A stretch of 64,000 bases of DNA from Misgurnus anguillicaudatus (taxonomy: Eukaryota; Chordata; Actinopteri; Cypriniformes; Cobitidae): NCBI RefSeq assembly GCF_027580225.2, contig NC_073353.2, positions 37,819,001 through 37,883,000 of the forward strand. Reading direction: 5' to 3'. A program made the translations under genes and the position numbers. The notes under the pieces were generated by a model. It saw nothing but the letters and a program-made list of their open reading frames with translations. It searched no databases and was not told the DNA's origin. Of this stretch, positions 24,335 through 46,997 are shown piece after piece. Each line of letters opens with the position of its first letter. The first letter of the stretch is position 1.

Positions 24335-25948
24335 TTAAAGGTAAGGTATCTAATTTTGAAAAATGCTAACGGTAGCCGACTAGCAATGAAATCACGATCT
24401 CACCCTCCATTCAAATCGCCATCCAGTCACGCCTCTTTCAAAACCGAGGGGCAACCTTCCGATCTCTCTGATGAAGCCAATACTGAAGTGACTTAAACTG
24501 AAATTCATCGACTGACCGCTGGCTCCAAAAGGGAGTCAATTCCCATAGACCTCCATGTTAAAATGCCCAAATTTACAGCAGAAAATAATGTTTACAGCCT
24601 GGATCAAAATGTGTTTTTGGTCTGTATAGATCATTATGCCCTTCATGACAACTGTGAGGAGGGTGATTTTTTTGTAACTCATCCTTTTAAATGATATTAA
24701 ACCTTAAACTTCTGCATAATTAAGGGCGTGGCCGCTTGAGTGACGGGTGAACAGCCACTACTGTCACTAGACTCGAGCTAGGCGGGCGTGATTTCAGCAA
24801 CCAGACACCTCAGCTTTTACAGTCTATGTTGAAAACACATGAACACGCACAGATCGGACATCCACATCTCATGTCTCATTCACCAGTGAGAAAACATTGC
24901 AGTACAAAGTGAATAACATTTTCCAAAATAACCAACATAAACACCCGGTGTACATCAGAATAAGTTAAAGCACACTTTCGGTTGAGTAGACATAGTAACT
25001 ATATCGTTACGCTAATTCGTAAACAAACACAAATTTCATAGGCAACACAATGTTTCATAAAAGTAGAATATCTGAATCCATCTCAATACAAACATATCAC
25101 GTACCTACCTTACCAAAATAAACAGTGCGACGACCCTTTCAGACCCTTTACCTAGCAGTAAAGTTACCGATGTTCATTTGGGTTTTTGCTCTTTGCTGAT
25201 CCAATGACTTTTTGCTGTTGCTGTTTGCTGATGTCTTTCGTTTTGTGGCTCCTGTGCAGGTTGTCAATTAAGCAGAAAAGTTTGCCATTCTCCCTCTGTT
25301 TACAGACGGGAGGTGAGGGCACGTGAACACACCGATGACGTATGGTGTCTGCGAGAACAAGCTGCGCGGTGGCATTTAAATTACGCTTACGCCCCATTCA
25401 GACAGCCAGTGACCGACCAGCAGTAGCAGAGCGACGCGATCTCATTCATTTCAATGGAAACTGGCCGACTCCCAGCGGCACAAGCTGAAGTGAGCATTGG
25501 TGACCGTATGGGCGTGTCCAGCGATGCAAATAAGTTAAGAAAAGTTTTACTTAATGCAAATGTCCAGCGAATTTCGGGAGCGACTACCAATGAGAACAAA
25601 GCAGTAGAGTTCACGTTTTCCTTTTCTCGTCAGTTACTGGAGTGGATGGTACTCATTTGTTTATGACAAGCAGATTTAGAAAAGCCTCATTGAAAGGAGA
25701 CGGGCGACACACAGCGATAACATTGCTGGCTGTCTGAATGCGGCTGGAACAAAAAAGGCAACGTCCGTTCGGACCGAGATCTATGATTGGTTGGAAATTT
25801 TTTGGTCCTACGGCTTTCACAGATGACATAAATTTCTACAAATACATTTAAACAACTTAACATAGTGATTGCTATCAGGATGTAAGGAGACTTTTAACCA
25901 GCAAAACTAAAAAAAATTCTGGATCAAATTAAAATACCCTGCCTTTAA
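24335..25948. mobile_element. TTAA-bounded element (1.6 kb) nested in Tc1 remnant
   Basis: The ends are ttaaaggtaaggtat and the inverted ataccctgcctttaa, with TTAA on both sides. This fits the piggyBac/Kolobok group of TTAA-targeting transposons. The interior includes a common fish block (gtcaattcccatagacctcc) and a further nested inverted-repeat element at 25391-25744. No transposase is recognised. Confidence 0.7.
25391..25744. mobile_element. TIR element nested in the TTAA element
   Basis: The ends cattcagacagccag (25395) and ctggctgtctgaatg (25740) are perfectly inverted over 15 bp. The interior is open on the plus strand for about 70 codons but matches nothing I know, and frames on both strands overlap. 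It is the third nesting layer at this place. Confidence 0.7.
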
Positions 25949-26860
25949 TATGTAGCTTCCTCTTTTTATAAAGGTCAAAAGTAATGGAACAGTTGACTTA
26001 AAAGCTAATTTATGGACAGGTTTTGTCTATTTGTCAAATGATGTCCTCATAAATGAAGGATGTTAAAGGTCTGGAATTGATTTTAAGTGTGGCATTTGGA
26101 AGCTGTGGCTCAGAACCCAAACTGTCAAGCTTTATGAAGACATGATTTACAGGAAATCTAAGAGGTCAGGTCCTGACCCGGATTAATAAAAAAATACCAG
26201 CATCATCAGAGATGTTTTTACACTTCACTTCATCACACACGTCGTACCAGCTTTAGTCTGTAGCAAAAATATCACATCAGACACGATTCATTAGAAAGGA
26301 CAAGCTTTAATTGGAATGTTCTTGCTTTTACATTTATATTTTCAAACAATCCACCTTTAATTTAGCTTCTGTTAATACTGCCATTATTCAACTTTCGGTC
26401 AGGTTTATCTTATTTCCAATAATGAAGGTAAAAGCAGGCGAAACACCATGAGCAAAGAAAGAAAATCAAGTATATGGAAGTTTTGAACTTTTTTAGTTAT
26501 AAACATTAAAGGATTAGAAAGTATCAAAGACGAGAAAGAAATTGCTTTGTTTTAATCTGTAAGGCATTTTGCTTCCATGAAACTTTAAAAGAGAGACCAG
26601 ATTTATCCAAACACACAGTTCAACATGTGATTTCTTTAACAGTACAACAATATTCAATCTAGTCCAGTTTTATCATCAATCTTATTATCAGTTATATCCC
26701 ATCACACTATCACATGAGACTGTTTACTGTGTTTACACTTGGGGCAAATCAACAAAAATACTAAACACATTAGTCTGTTTCCAGCAGTCATTGGCTGTTT
26801 TTGCTTTCTGAGGGGACCAACATTAAAAAAGTACTCGTTGCAACAGCACCTGACCATTGC

Positions 26861-26861
<1 letters not shown>

Positions 26862-26928
<67 letters not shown>
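26862..26928. repeat. (TG)n microsatellite abutting the actr3 stop codon
   Basis: On the coding (minus) strand this is a pure (CA)n array that begins immediately after the TAA stop of actr3, so it forms the very start of the 3' UTR. Confidence 0.95.
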
Positions 26929-38593
<11,665 letters not shown>

Positions 38594-38730
38594 CTCGAGC
38601 GGGTTAAAGCGCCGGTGAGCTCCGGGTGCAAGCGATCAGAAAATCAGGATGTGCGCGAGGCGGAACCCGGAAGCGGGCGGGGATCCGTTTTTCCACTTCC
38701 GCATTCAAATGCAGCCACGTGCCATCAGTC
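38594..38730 (-). promoter_or_regulatory. actr3 proximal promoter with ETS, GC-box and E-box motifs
   Basis: Upstream of the actr3 ATG the sequence is GC-rich with ETS-type motifs: cccggaag at about 38667-38674 and the inverted cacttccgc at 38694-38702. There is also a GC box, gggcgggg, around 38675-38682 and a cacgtg E-box at 38716-38721. No TATA box is evident. This suits a TATA-less housekeeping promoter. The motifs are read by eye only. Confidence 0.55.
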
Positions 38731-39099
38731 GCTTTACCATTCGCTTCACTTTATTGTCATTATTTAACACACAGACTGTCATAGGGAAGTAAACGAGACC
38801 AGTGTATTATTAACACAATAACTGTATACAATAAAAGAAAAACAGCAAAACATTAAAGACATTAAAAAAGACCAAGAGATCAAATTTAAAGTAAATATAA
38901 GTCCAAAGCAGACCAGAACCTGAGAGAACTGTCCAGCTGCCAATCATTCTACCTGGCCAATAATGTTTTAAAACACTTTGTTTGTGTTTTTAAAGTAAAA
39001 ATACTAAATAGAGAAAAACAAATTCTAATTATTCTGTCAGAGATTATGTTGTTAATAATTACAATGCATTGAAAATGCGCTGTACTGTTCTTACTGGGC

Positions 39100-39140
<41 letters not shown>
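38731..39140. other. Intergenic, AT-rich, ending in (TTA)n
   Basis: No gene is seen. A (ATT)n run at about 39102-39140 leads into the next repeat block. Confidence 0.6.
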
Positions 39141-39141
<1 letters not shown>

Positions 39142-40800
39142 GTGGTGCTTGCATTTATGCAAGGCATCACTATTATTATTGCTCAGGGATATTATATTTT
39201 ATTCTTACATCTGCCTGTTTTTTTGGCACTTGGTATGACTTTTATAATTGATCGTGCAGGATTTCCGAAAGGGGGGGGGAAACCACCCGAAAAATCCCAT
39301 TGATTTAACATTGCGCCCAACTTTGGCGAGTCATAGCTCCGCTCGAGGATTTTGTAGAAACTTGTGGGTTATAACATTTGAAGAGGGTGGAAGGCTTTTT
39401 TCAATTCAATTGTATTTATATAGCGCTTTTCTTTAAGAACATACATCACATTGTGGTGTAAGTTGTACCCCTGGGGTGTAAGAGGGGCCCAAAAGTGCCC
39501 CAATGAAAAGTAAATGGGGCAGGGAATCATGCCCATATAAGGGAATAAAAATGTTCCTGATGGGATATCTTCGCATTACAGCTTCGTGGGGACAAGGGGG
39601 TGAGCTCATTTTAGTCAGGCACCCAATCAGTCTCTCAGGAACATCCCAGAGCTATTAAGCCAAGCCCCTAGCAACCATTTTGGGCACCCTAGCAACATCT
39701 CCCATAGACTGCCATTATAAAATGCCCAAATGGATATCTTTGCATCACAGTGTCATACAAACATGGGGGCGGGCTCATTTTACTCAGGCATCCAATCAGT
39801 CTCTCAGGATCTTTACAGAGTTATTAAGCCCCTAGCAACCAAATATGAGCACCCTAGCAACAGAACAAACAAAGCCTTATATCTCGGCATCAGAACATCG
39901 TAGAGACACAGGGGTTGGACCGTTTTACTTGTGGCTTGGAGTGTAATCATTATGGGATGCCAATTTTCTCCCTAGCAACCAAATACAGTACCCTAGCAAC
40001 AGAACAAACAAAGCCTTATATCTCGCCATAAGAACATCGTAGAGACACGGGGGTTGGACCGTTTTACTTATGACTTGGAGTGTAATCATTATGGGATGCC
40101 AATTTTCTCCCTAGCAACCAAATACAGTACCCTAGCAACCGAATAAACAAAGCCTTATATCTCCGCATCAGAACATCATAGAAACACGGGGTTGGACCGT
40201 TTGACTTGTGACTCGGAGTGTAATCACTTGTCACATCATTGGCCACTCCCAAGCCATGCCCTTAGCAACCAAATATGAGCACCCTAGCAACAGAATTAAT
40301 AAAGCCTTATATCTCCGCATCAGAACATCATAGAGACACAGGGGTTGGACCGTTTGACTCGTGACTGGGCGTGTAATAACTAGTGTGTGCCAATTTTTTC
40401 CCTAGCAACTAAATGCAGTACCCTAGCAACCGAATCGTAGAGACACAGGGTTTGGATTGTTTTACTTGTGGCATGGAGTATATTCATATACTGTTTGCCA
40501 CGGCAAGCACCACTTCACATTTTCTTCAGAAATCTAGTTATTATATTATTATTATTATTATTCTTCCAACCAAATTACCGCAATTAATACAGCTCGAAGC
40601 GTTTAACTTAAAACTTCATTCAAACTTTCAAACATCCGGAATATTTGGGAATAGTGTGCTATGAACTTTATAAACGATCGGGGGTATGGTGTTCGCCCCA
40701 GGGGCGAAAAAGCAGCCGAAAACTCCCATAGACTTAACATTGTGACAAACTTTGACGAGTCATAGCTCAGACCTAACATCAAGCATTGATGCAGATTAAA
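39141..40800. repeat. Composite tandem repeat block with cctagcaacc units
   Basis: A head unit (39141-39380) with gtggtgcttgc, gatttccgaaaggg, acttggcgagtcatagctc-type words is followed by about five units of 130-145 bp between 39830 and 40440. Each of these carries cctagcaacc, ccttatatct, gaacatc(g/a)tagag, ggttggaccgtt and ggagtgtaat. The head unit then restarts near 40500-40790 in a second diverged copy. The array suggests a higher-order tandem repeat or a family of such elements joined head to tail. Confidence 0.8.
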
Positions 40801-41074
40801 CTACCCAACAGTATATAACATTTAACAACCTTAAAAATATACAAAGTATAACACAACATGCACAGTAGCCAATAATATTATTTCAAATCACTAAAACATA
40901 ATTTATAAAGATAAAACAGTCACAAGGACCTTTAAACACTTTTATTTAACCACAGTTATGAATGTTTATTTTAAAATACCCAGACGTCACATGAGCACAT
41001 TAAATCTTGGGATAGTCAAAACTGTAAAGGAAAAGGAGGCCACATCTGAAGGCTTTTATGATGCACCCACATCT

Positions 41075-41560
41075 TCAGTTTTCAGGCAGACTCTGGCGTG
41101 AAGAGCAATGAGATTGCAGATTTGACCGCAAAACATGCACTGAAAATAAAGGACAAGGAAATAATGAAAATCCCATTAGGTAAAGGTGAGGCCAAATCAT
41201 TAATTAAAACAAAAGTAAGAGAATCATGGCAAGAAAAGTGGAACATAGATAATAAAGGGCAATATTATTACAATATCCAAAATTCAATTGATGGTAAGGT
41301 TTTTAAAGAGAATTGGAGAAGAGAAGTGATTTTATCAAGATTAAGACTTACTGGTTTAAAGTCAACCCTATATTTAATGGGAAAATGTATATCAGATAAG
41401 TGTGATGAGTGTAATGTTCCAGAAAATGTGGAGCATCATAATGTGATATAAAAGATATAATGCTGAAAGGAGGATCTAGCAAGAGAAGATATACGAGTTG
41501 TAAAAAGAAGGTTGAAGGTGATTTTGGGGGCAAATGAGAAAATGTATAATATTTAGTATA
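41075..41560 (+). pseudogene. 3' end of a LINE ORF2 with RNase H remnant
   Basis: The plus-strand frame from about 41098 reads SNEIADLTAKHALK, which matches the last conserved block (N-E-x-A-D-x-x-A-K) of an RNase H domain. It is followed by the basic region and the tail CISDKCDECNVPENVEH with a C-x2-C...H pattern. This arrangement is typical of I/Nimb-type non-LTR retrotransposons with RNase H behind the reverse transcriptase. The copy is 5'-truncated and stops early at HHNVI. Confidence 0.75.
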
Positions 41561-41664
41561 AGTATTAGTATAATATAAAGTTTCTTAAACACACAGGCTT
41601 AGAGCACAGCATTTAGTATGATTATTTCTAGGATTTATTGTCATACAGTATAAGTACATGCGTG

Positions 41665-41905
41665 GGTAGCACTGTTGCCTCACACCAAGAAGGTCCCCGG
41701 TTCGAGCCCCGGCTAGGTCAGGTGGCCTTTCTGTGTGGAGTTTGCATGTTATCCCTGTGTTAGCATGGGTTTACCCTGGGTACTCCGGTTTCCTCCCACA
41801 GACAAAAACATGCAAGTTAGGCAAATTGGATTTGCCAAATTGTCCCTACCCCAACCTGTGTATGGATCAACTTGTCTGAATAAAACTTGTGTATGGATTA
41901 ACTGG
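41665..41905 (+). mobile_element. DANA-like tRNA-derived SINE
   Basis: The head includes gtagcactgttgcctcac and a B-box-like ggttcgagccccggc, followed by gtcaggtggcctttctgtgt and ggagtttgcatgtt. This is the layout of the cyprinid DANA SINE. It is diverged and lacks a clear A box at its 5' end. A second copy lies in the gpr39 intron (47896-48110). Identification is from memory of the consensus. Confidence 0.75.
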
Positions 41906-42051
41906 TTCTCGCCATGAATATTGCCGTAGATGCTGGAATGTCGTTAAGAATTAAAAGAAGAAGATAAGTACACGAAGCCCTGAAGTTGCACATCCTACAG
42001 TAGGTGGCGGTATGCACCTGAACAAGCTGGTTGGGACCTGCCAATGAAACC

Positions 42052-42054
<3 letters not shown>

Positions 42055-42082
<28 letters not shown>

Positions 42083-42083
42083 T
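42055..42083. repeat. (GA)n microsatellite
   Basis: A short ga run with one interruption, gagata. Confidence 0.8.
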
Positions 42084-42162
42084 GCACTCACATTACCCTA
42101 AAAGTACCAGACCCCGACCCAGCCTAAACTCACAATTTTGCATTTTAGCAAAGTAGAGTTAG

Positions 42163-42163
<1 letters not shown>

Positions 42164-42211
<48 letters not shown>

Positions 42212-42489
42212 CATTCTGGTTTCCATGTTTTGTGGGGACATTCCATAGACGTAATGCATTTTATACTGTACACAAACTGTATATTCTATTCCCCTTACCT
42301 ACCCCATTCCCTAACCCCAACCATCACAGAAACCTTTCTGCTACCTCAGATTCTCAAGAAACATCATTCTGTTTGATTTTTAAGCTTGTTTTCTCATGGG
42401 GACATCAAAATGTCCCCACAAGGTCACAAAAACACTGGTATTCCTGTCTTTATGGGGACAATTGGTCCCCACAACGTGATAATTACCAG

Positions 42490-42543
<54 letters not shown>

Positions 42544-42545
42544 GC
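42164..42545. repeat. (CA)n-bordered dispersed repeat, copy 1
   Basis: Between two (CA)n runs (42164-42212 and 42494-42540) lies a block with attctggtttccatgttttg, tggggacattcca, aaactgtatattctattccc and caaaatgtcccca(c). The same block, also adjoining (CA)n, lies at 55245-55520. It is a fish repeat closely tied to the CA microsatellites. Confidence 0.85.
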
Positions 42546-43164
42546 TACATAATATATATGGGCTATATGCTATAATAACAAAATACATACTGCAAAACAA
42601 TCAGACCGTGATATTTCAGACTATTAAAGAAGCCGGTGTATAGAAATGTTTATAGGATGTATATACTAACCATAAAAATATCTGTTGTAAGTTACCCTAA
42701 CATATTAACAGTGCAATTAATCAAATATACATATCAGATACTTACTGTAAAAAATATTGTCTGGAGGACTGTCATTCAACTTGTATGATGTTTTATTAAC
42801 AAGATTCGGGAGGAGCACGATCAGATAATTAACTAATCAAGCACAGGTGCATCTAATTTGGTAATCAGCCAAACACTACATTTACAGACCTCCTACCTAC
42901 CTCAGTCTATTGAGATTGTTTTCGAAAATCCCTCCACCACCCCAACTCGCCACTCTGTTCTATCCCAGTTTGGGATGGGGGAGTTCTCCGGGTTCGGGCC
43001 ATACCCCGGATTCGGAGTTCGAGCTTCACTCCGGATCCTGAGCCCTCCCCCAGGACAGCACGCCAAAATGTGCTTACTTTCGCAATCAGATTAGATGTAA
43101 GGGCGAACTCGTGAATATATTTAAAAAATGAATATAAAAAAATGCTAATAAAAACAAATATTTA

Positions 43165-43622
43165 AGCAATATCGCTCGAGTAGGAGTGTGATTAGGCCAG
43201 AGGCACGAGGCCGCAGGCCGAGTGCCGGAGGCAATCACAGCGCTCAAACTGATTTTGCCAAGTGGTTGATGTCCTCAGGGCAACATATTGTGTTGACCCT
43301 AGGACAACATTTTTCTAAATAAAACCTAAACCTACCCCAAACCCCTAACCTAACCATAACCAAACCCTAAAATCAGAGGGACATGATAAGTAAAAATCAA
43401 TGGTCTAGAAACAGCTAATCTTGGTTGTAAGCTTAAACTTAAAACAAACTATAATTTTATTTCTGAAATCTGATTGGTTGATTGAAATGTTGTTCCAGGG
43501 TCAACATAATGTTGGCCTGAGGACATCAACCACTTGGCAAAATCAGGAGAGCCCAATCACAGCCGTGATGATATAGAGCTATATCACACGACTCCGAGAG
43601 CGATATTGCTTAAATTTTGAGG
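43165..43622. mobile_element. Inverted-repeat element, gcaatatcgct ends, with nested hairpin
   Basis: The outer ends are gcaatatcgctc and the inverted gagcgatattgc. Subterminal aatcacagc words flank a second inverted repeat, 43254-43549, with ends gattttgccaagtggttgat and its inverse, and a gtcctcagg subterminal word. So one hairpin element is inserted in another. The outer family recurs at 56345-56450 and 7940-8010. Confidence 0.8.
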
Positions 43623-44819
43623 AGCAGTGGCTCAAACCAAAAATAGGGGAACTAAGTGGGGTGGTACTATTAGATGGTTTTAATAAAATATGATGATTAT
43701 TATTATTATACATTACTAGTAGCAACTAAAGTGACAAGTGATTATAATATACTTAATAAAAATAATTAAAGTGAAACAAACGGCTAAATATTCTACATGA
43801 TTTAACTGCTGGCTTGCTGGACCTTTAAATGTTGAACTGCCTTTAGCAGCCTCCCTTTCCATTCTGTCTTCTTTTTTGTGGAGGCATTGTTTTTGTATTT
43901 TTTGTCTACAAAGTGTGCAAACAAACACAAATTTGGCGATATTTATGATTGGGTATTTTAATTTGATAAGACAAGTATTGTAATTCTAAGAATGTGAATA
44001 TTTTGTTGTTACTGATAGCACACATGTTTATTTAATATCTGCATTTACATCTGCAAGATCTGTAATGTTTTTTTTATTGTTTGCTTATCTGCAATACGTC
44101 ACTGAGACGTTTTTTAAAAGATGTTTTGTACAAACTTTTGAACAAAAAAACAAAAATTAAATACAGGACTTAATAACAAAGTACAATACATTTGAGGACA
44201 CAAGAACTTTGAGATCACAGATTTTATTAATTGTAATTCCAGCCATGTTATCTACAGACTGGAATGTGAATGTAATCGTTTTTATGTGGGGCTTACCAAG
44301 AGGAGCCTAGTGTCTGATCATCTGAATTGAACATGTGATATTAAATAGCAGAGATATAGACTGAGACGAGAGACTTATTGGATACATACTTTGAGTGTGT
44401 ATGTATAAATTACATGAACTTAATCATTTTATATTGGGACCACATTAATGATTTTTGTAGCAATTACTTACTGGGCAGTGAATCTGTATTTCCCAGCATG
44501 CTTTGCATGCAACTGCCTGTAGAGAGTAATTTTTTTAATTAAGTGTTATGTTATGCATTTTTTGGTAAAGAGAAAGACTTTATAGTGTTTAATGTTGGTT
44601 TATCTTATTGATTTAGAAGAGTTTGTGTTATATTTTTACAAATTGTTTGGTTACCATCGTGCAGAAGAGTGGTGCTTGTGGTTAAGTTGTGGATGTGACG
44701 TACGTATTTCTTTAACTGTGTTAATGCCTGTTTGAAGATCAATCTCTTCTGGCATGTTCATCCAATGTGTCATTAGCATGCTAACGTGTGCTTATGCTAA
44801 TTAGTATTATATAGAAACT

Positions 44820-45110
44820 GACAATTGGTTTAACTAGATGTTTTTGCTTGAATTAACTTGTTTTGTCTTTGTTGAACAGACCAGAATTAATTGCGTGGAA
44901 AAGTTAACCCTAACTGAATTAACTTTATTGAATAAGATATTTTTATGACCAATGAAAATATATCTATTAAGTTGGTGCAACAAAAGATTCTTTGTTTAAA
45001 TTAACTTATTGTATTCTTGTTGTACAAGCCAAAACTCATTTCGTGGAAAAGTTTTCCTTAATTCAATTATGTTGAATGAACAAACAATTTTTTTGAGTGT
45101 TCAGTGGTCC
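44820..45110. repeat. Tandem duplication, about 135-bp units
   Basis: Two diverged head-to-tail copies share attaactt(a/g)tt, ttgttga/tacaa, a/gcgtggaaaagtt and aattcaattatgttgaat-type words. The 3' end, tttttttgagtgttca, resembles the inverse of the cactgaaaaaa termini seen at 20200, so it may be an end fragment of that family. Confidence 0.6.
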
Positions 45111-46457
45111 CATAAAGGCCTCATTTACTTCTGATTTCATGGTCAAATCCAGGATGTTCTTGAGAGGTTTTCTAAAATTCACCTAAATTTTGTGTACAGA
45201 ACCACCATGGGGAAATAAGCGACATATCAATCTGCTATATAGTTACATGTAGGTACATGTGACAGCTTTACTGCTTTACAACTCTTGTGTTTATCTGACT
45301 TAGGGTTGAACTGAGATTTCTTACAATAACAGGTAGACGTTTACAAGCTTTTAACTTTTTTTAAATGCAGTTTGTTTCCATAAGCTACATAACGTGGATT
45401 TGACTGACTAGTAAACAGTAGGATTCATTGTAAGCAGTGGTGATTAAAAGTCATTGTAATCGAACAAAAAATCTTTTTGGTCAAATCCTCTGGAAATTCT
45501 GAGCAATAATTGAAGTATATAGCATGATTACACAAATGTTGTTTGGGCAGATATGTACTGTAACATAGAAGGACAAAGTTAACAACATAATCAAATTAAT
45601 ATGCCTTAAGACAGTTCAATTTAACATCAACAATGCTTCAAAGTAACTGGTTCATAAAACCATTTGTATTTCATCCTTGTTTTCTGTTTGTGTGTATTTT
45701 ATTATGAACTTCCCTCAAACCTTTCCTTTCTTTTTTCTTTTAAATCTATGTATGGGTTATACCACAGTGTTTTTTGTGTGAACTGTTACTCAAAGTGTTC
45801 AATCCAGGTTAGGCATTTATCAGATTATCAGTTGCGTCAGACTTCAGATAGATGCCACTTTGCTCTCCGCAACCAAGATTGTGTAGCGTACGAGGAGCGG
45901 CAGCAATGTGAGAAAGTGTCCAATGTTTTACAGAAATCCCAATTCATCTCATCCCAATCTGTGGTTACTGGCTTGAGTTCTTTGGTAGGTGCATGGGTGC
46001 TTTGACATATTGAGCTTTTACTTCCTTTCTCATTCTTAAACTATAACAAAAACAACAACAACCAGAGGTAAAGTGTTGTTTAGCACTTATTTTAGCATTT
46101 ATTTGTTAGGAAAATTGTCATGATGTACTTTTAATTTGTCACATGTATAATACTCCATGACAAAAATGTGAAACTGTAATTAACCCAAACAAGTAACTAC
46201 TTCATTTCAACTTTATTTACTAGTAAGGAGTTCAAATCATTTTTAGCAACTTCTCACTATTCAAGAAAGTTAAAATAAATGGCATTTTTCTGCTCTGTTT
46301 ATTCTGACCTCAGTGTAGTTTATTCATTGTTGAACATCAATGGCTGTAGTGGATTCATAGTTTTTACTTTATCTTTTACCATCATAACATCTGGTAAAGA
46401 CATTCTAAACAATTTACTGTGTCTGTAAAAGATCATGTAAGTGTGCATATACACAGA

Positions 46458-46490
46458 GAGAGAGAGAGAGGAGAGAGAGAGCTGTGAGAG

Positions 46491-46531
<41 letters not shown>
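46458..46531. repeat. (GA)n array upstream of gpr39
   Basis: ga dinucleotides are interrupted by gagctgtgagaggcg. The array lies about 470 bp upstream of the gpr39 start, perhaps in or near its promoter. Confidence 0.9.
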
Positions 46532-46533
<2 letters not shown>

Positions 46534-46997
46534 CTGAGAAAGGTCCATCAGGACACACCCTTTCCTTCCAAAGGTAGTTTACGTGACTAATGGTTCCACC
46601 GTGTACGGGCCTGTTGTGTTCAACTCTCGTGTACTGGGCTTCATTTGTTTAACTCTAATCATTAACTAAGAGTAGAGCCGAAGCTTTCAAACATAACTGG
46701 AATTCCACTCGCAGAGGAAGAACTCAAGTCTGCTGCTGGCCAAACCATCATACAAACAGAGCAACGACGTGTTCGTGAGAAATGGAGAAGACTGAGATTT
46801 GTTGAGGTGAGAGCAGAGCTGTGTTGGATGATGGCCTTTCGGTTTGAAACTAAACGTGGTGATTTTTTCAGTGAAAAGCAAATGTGATTTTCCAAGGCAG
46901 TTTGACAATTCCTGATGTTGATAACGGTGAGATAAGCAGGACTAAAGTCAAAGACTGGGAGCGCCGCGTCAAAAGCGATATCAAAAAGGGTGACATC

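Larger units (their letters stand above)
24172..26260. mobile_element. Tc1/mariner-like remnant split by nested insertion
   Basis: The left end tacagtgccctctataagta with ttggaacagagg is a typical Tc1-type terminus beginning at a TA. After the insertion at 24335-25948 the same element seems to resume with aaaggtcaaaagtaatggaa. The right boundary is not clear; 26260 is an estimate. No transposase frame remains. Confidence 0.55.
42546..46457. other. Intergenic, no gene recognised
   Basis: Apart from the inverted-repeat element at 43165-43622 and the duplication at 44820-45110, I see no exon with a recognisable product in this AT-rich stretch upstream of gpr39. Confidence 0.5.
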
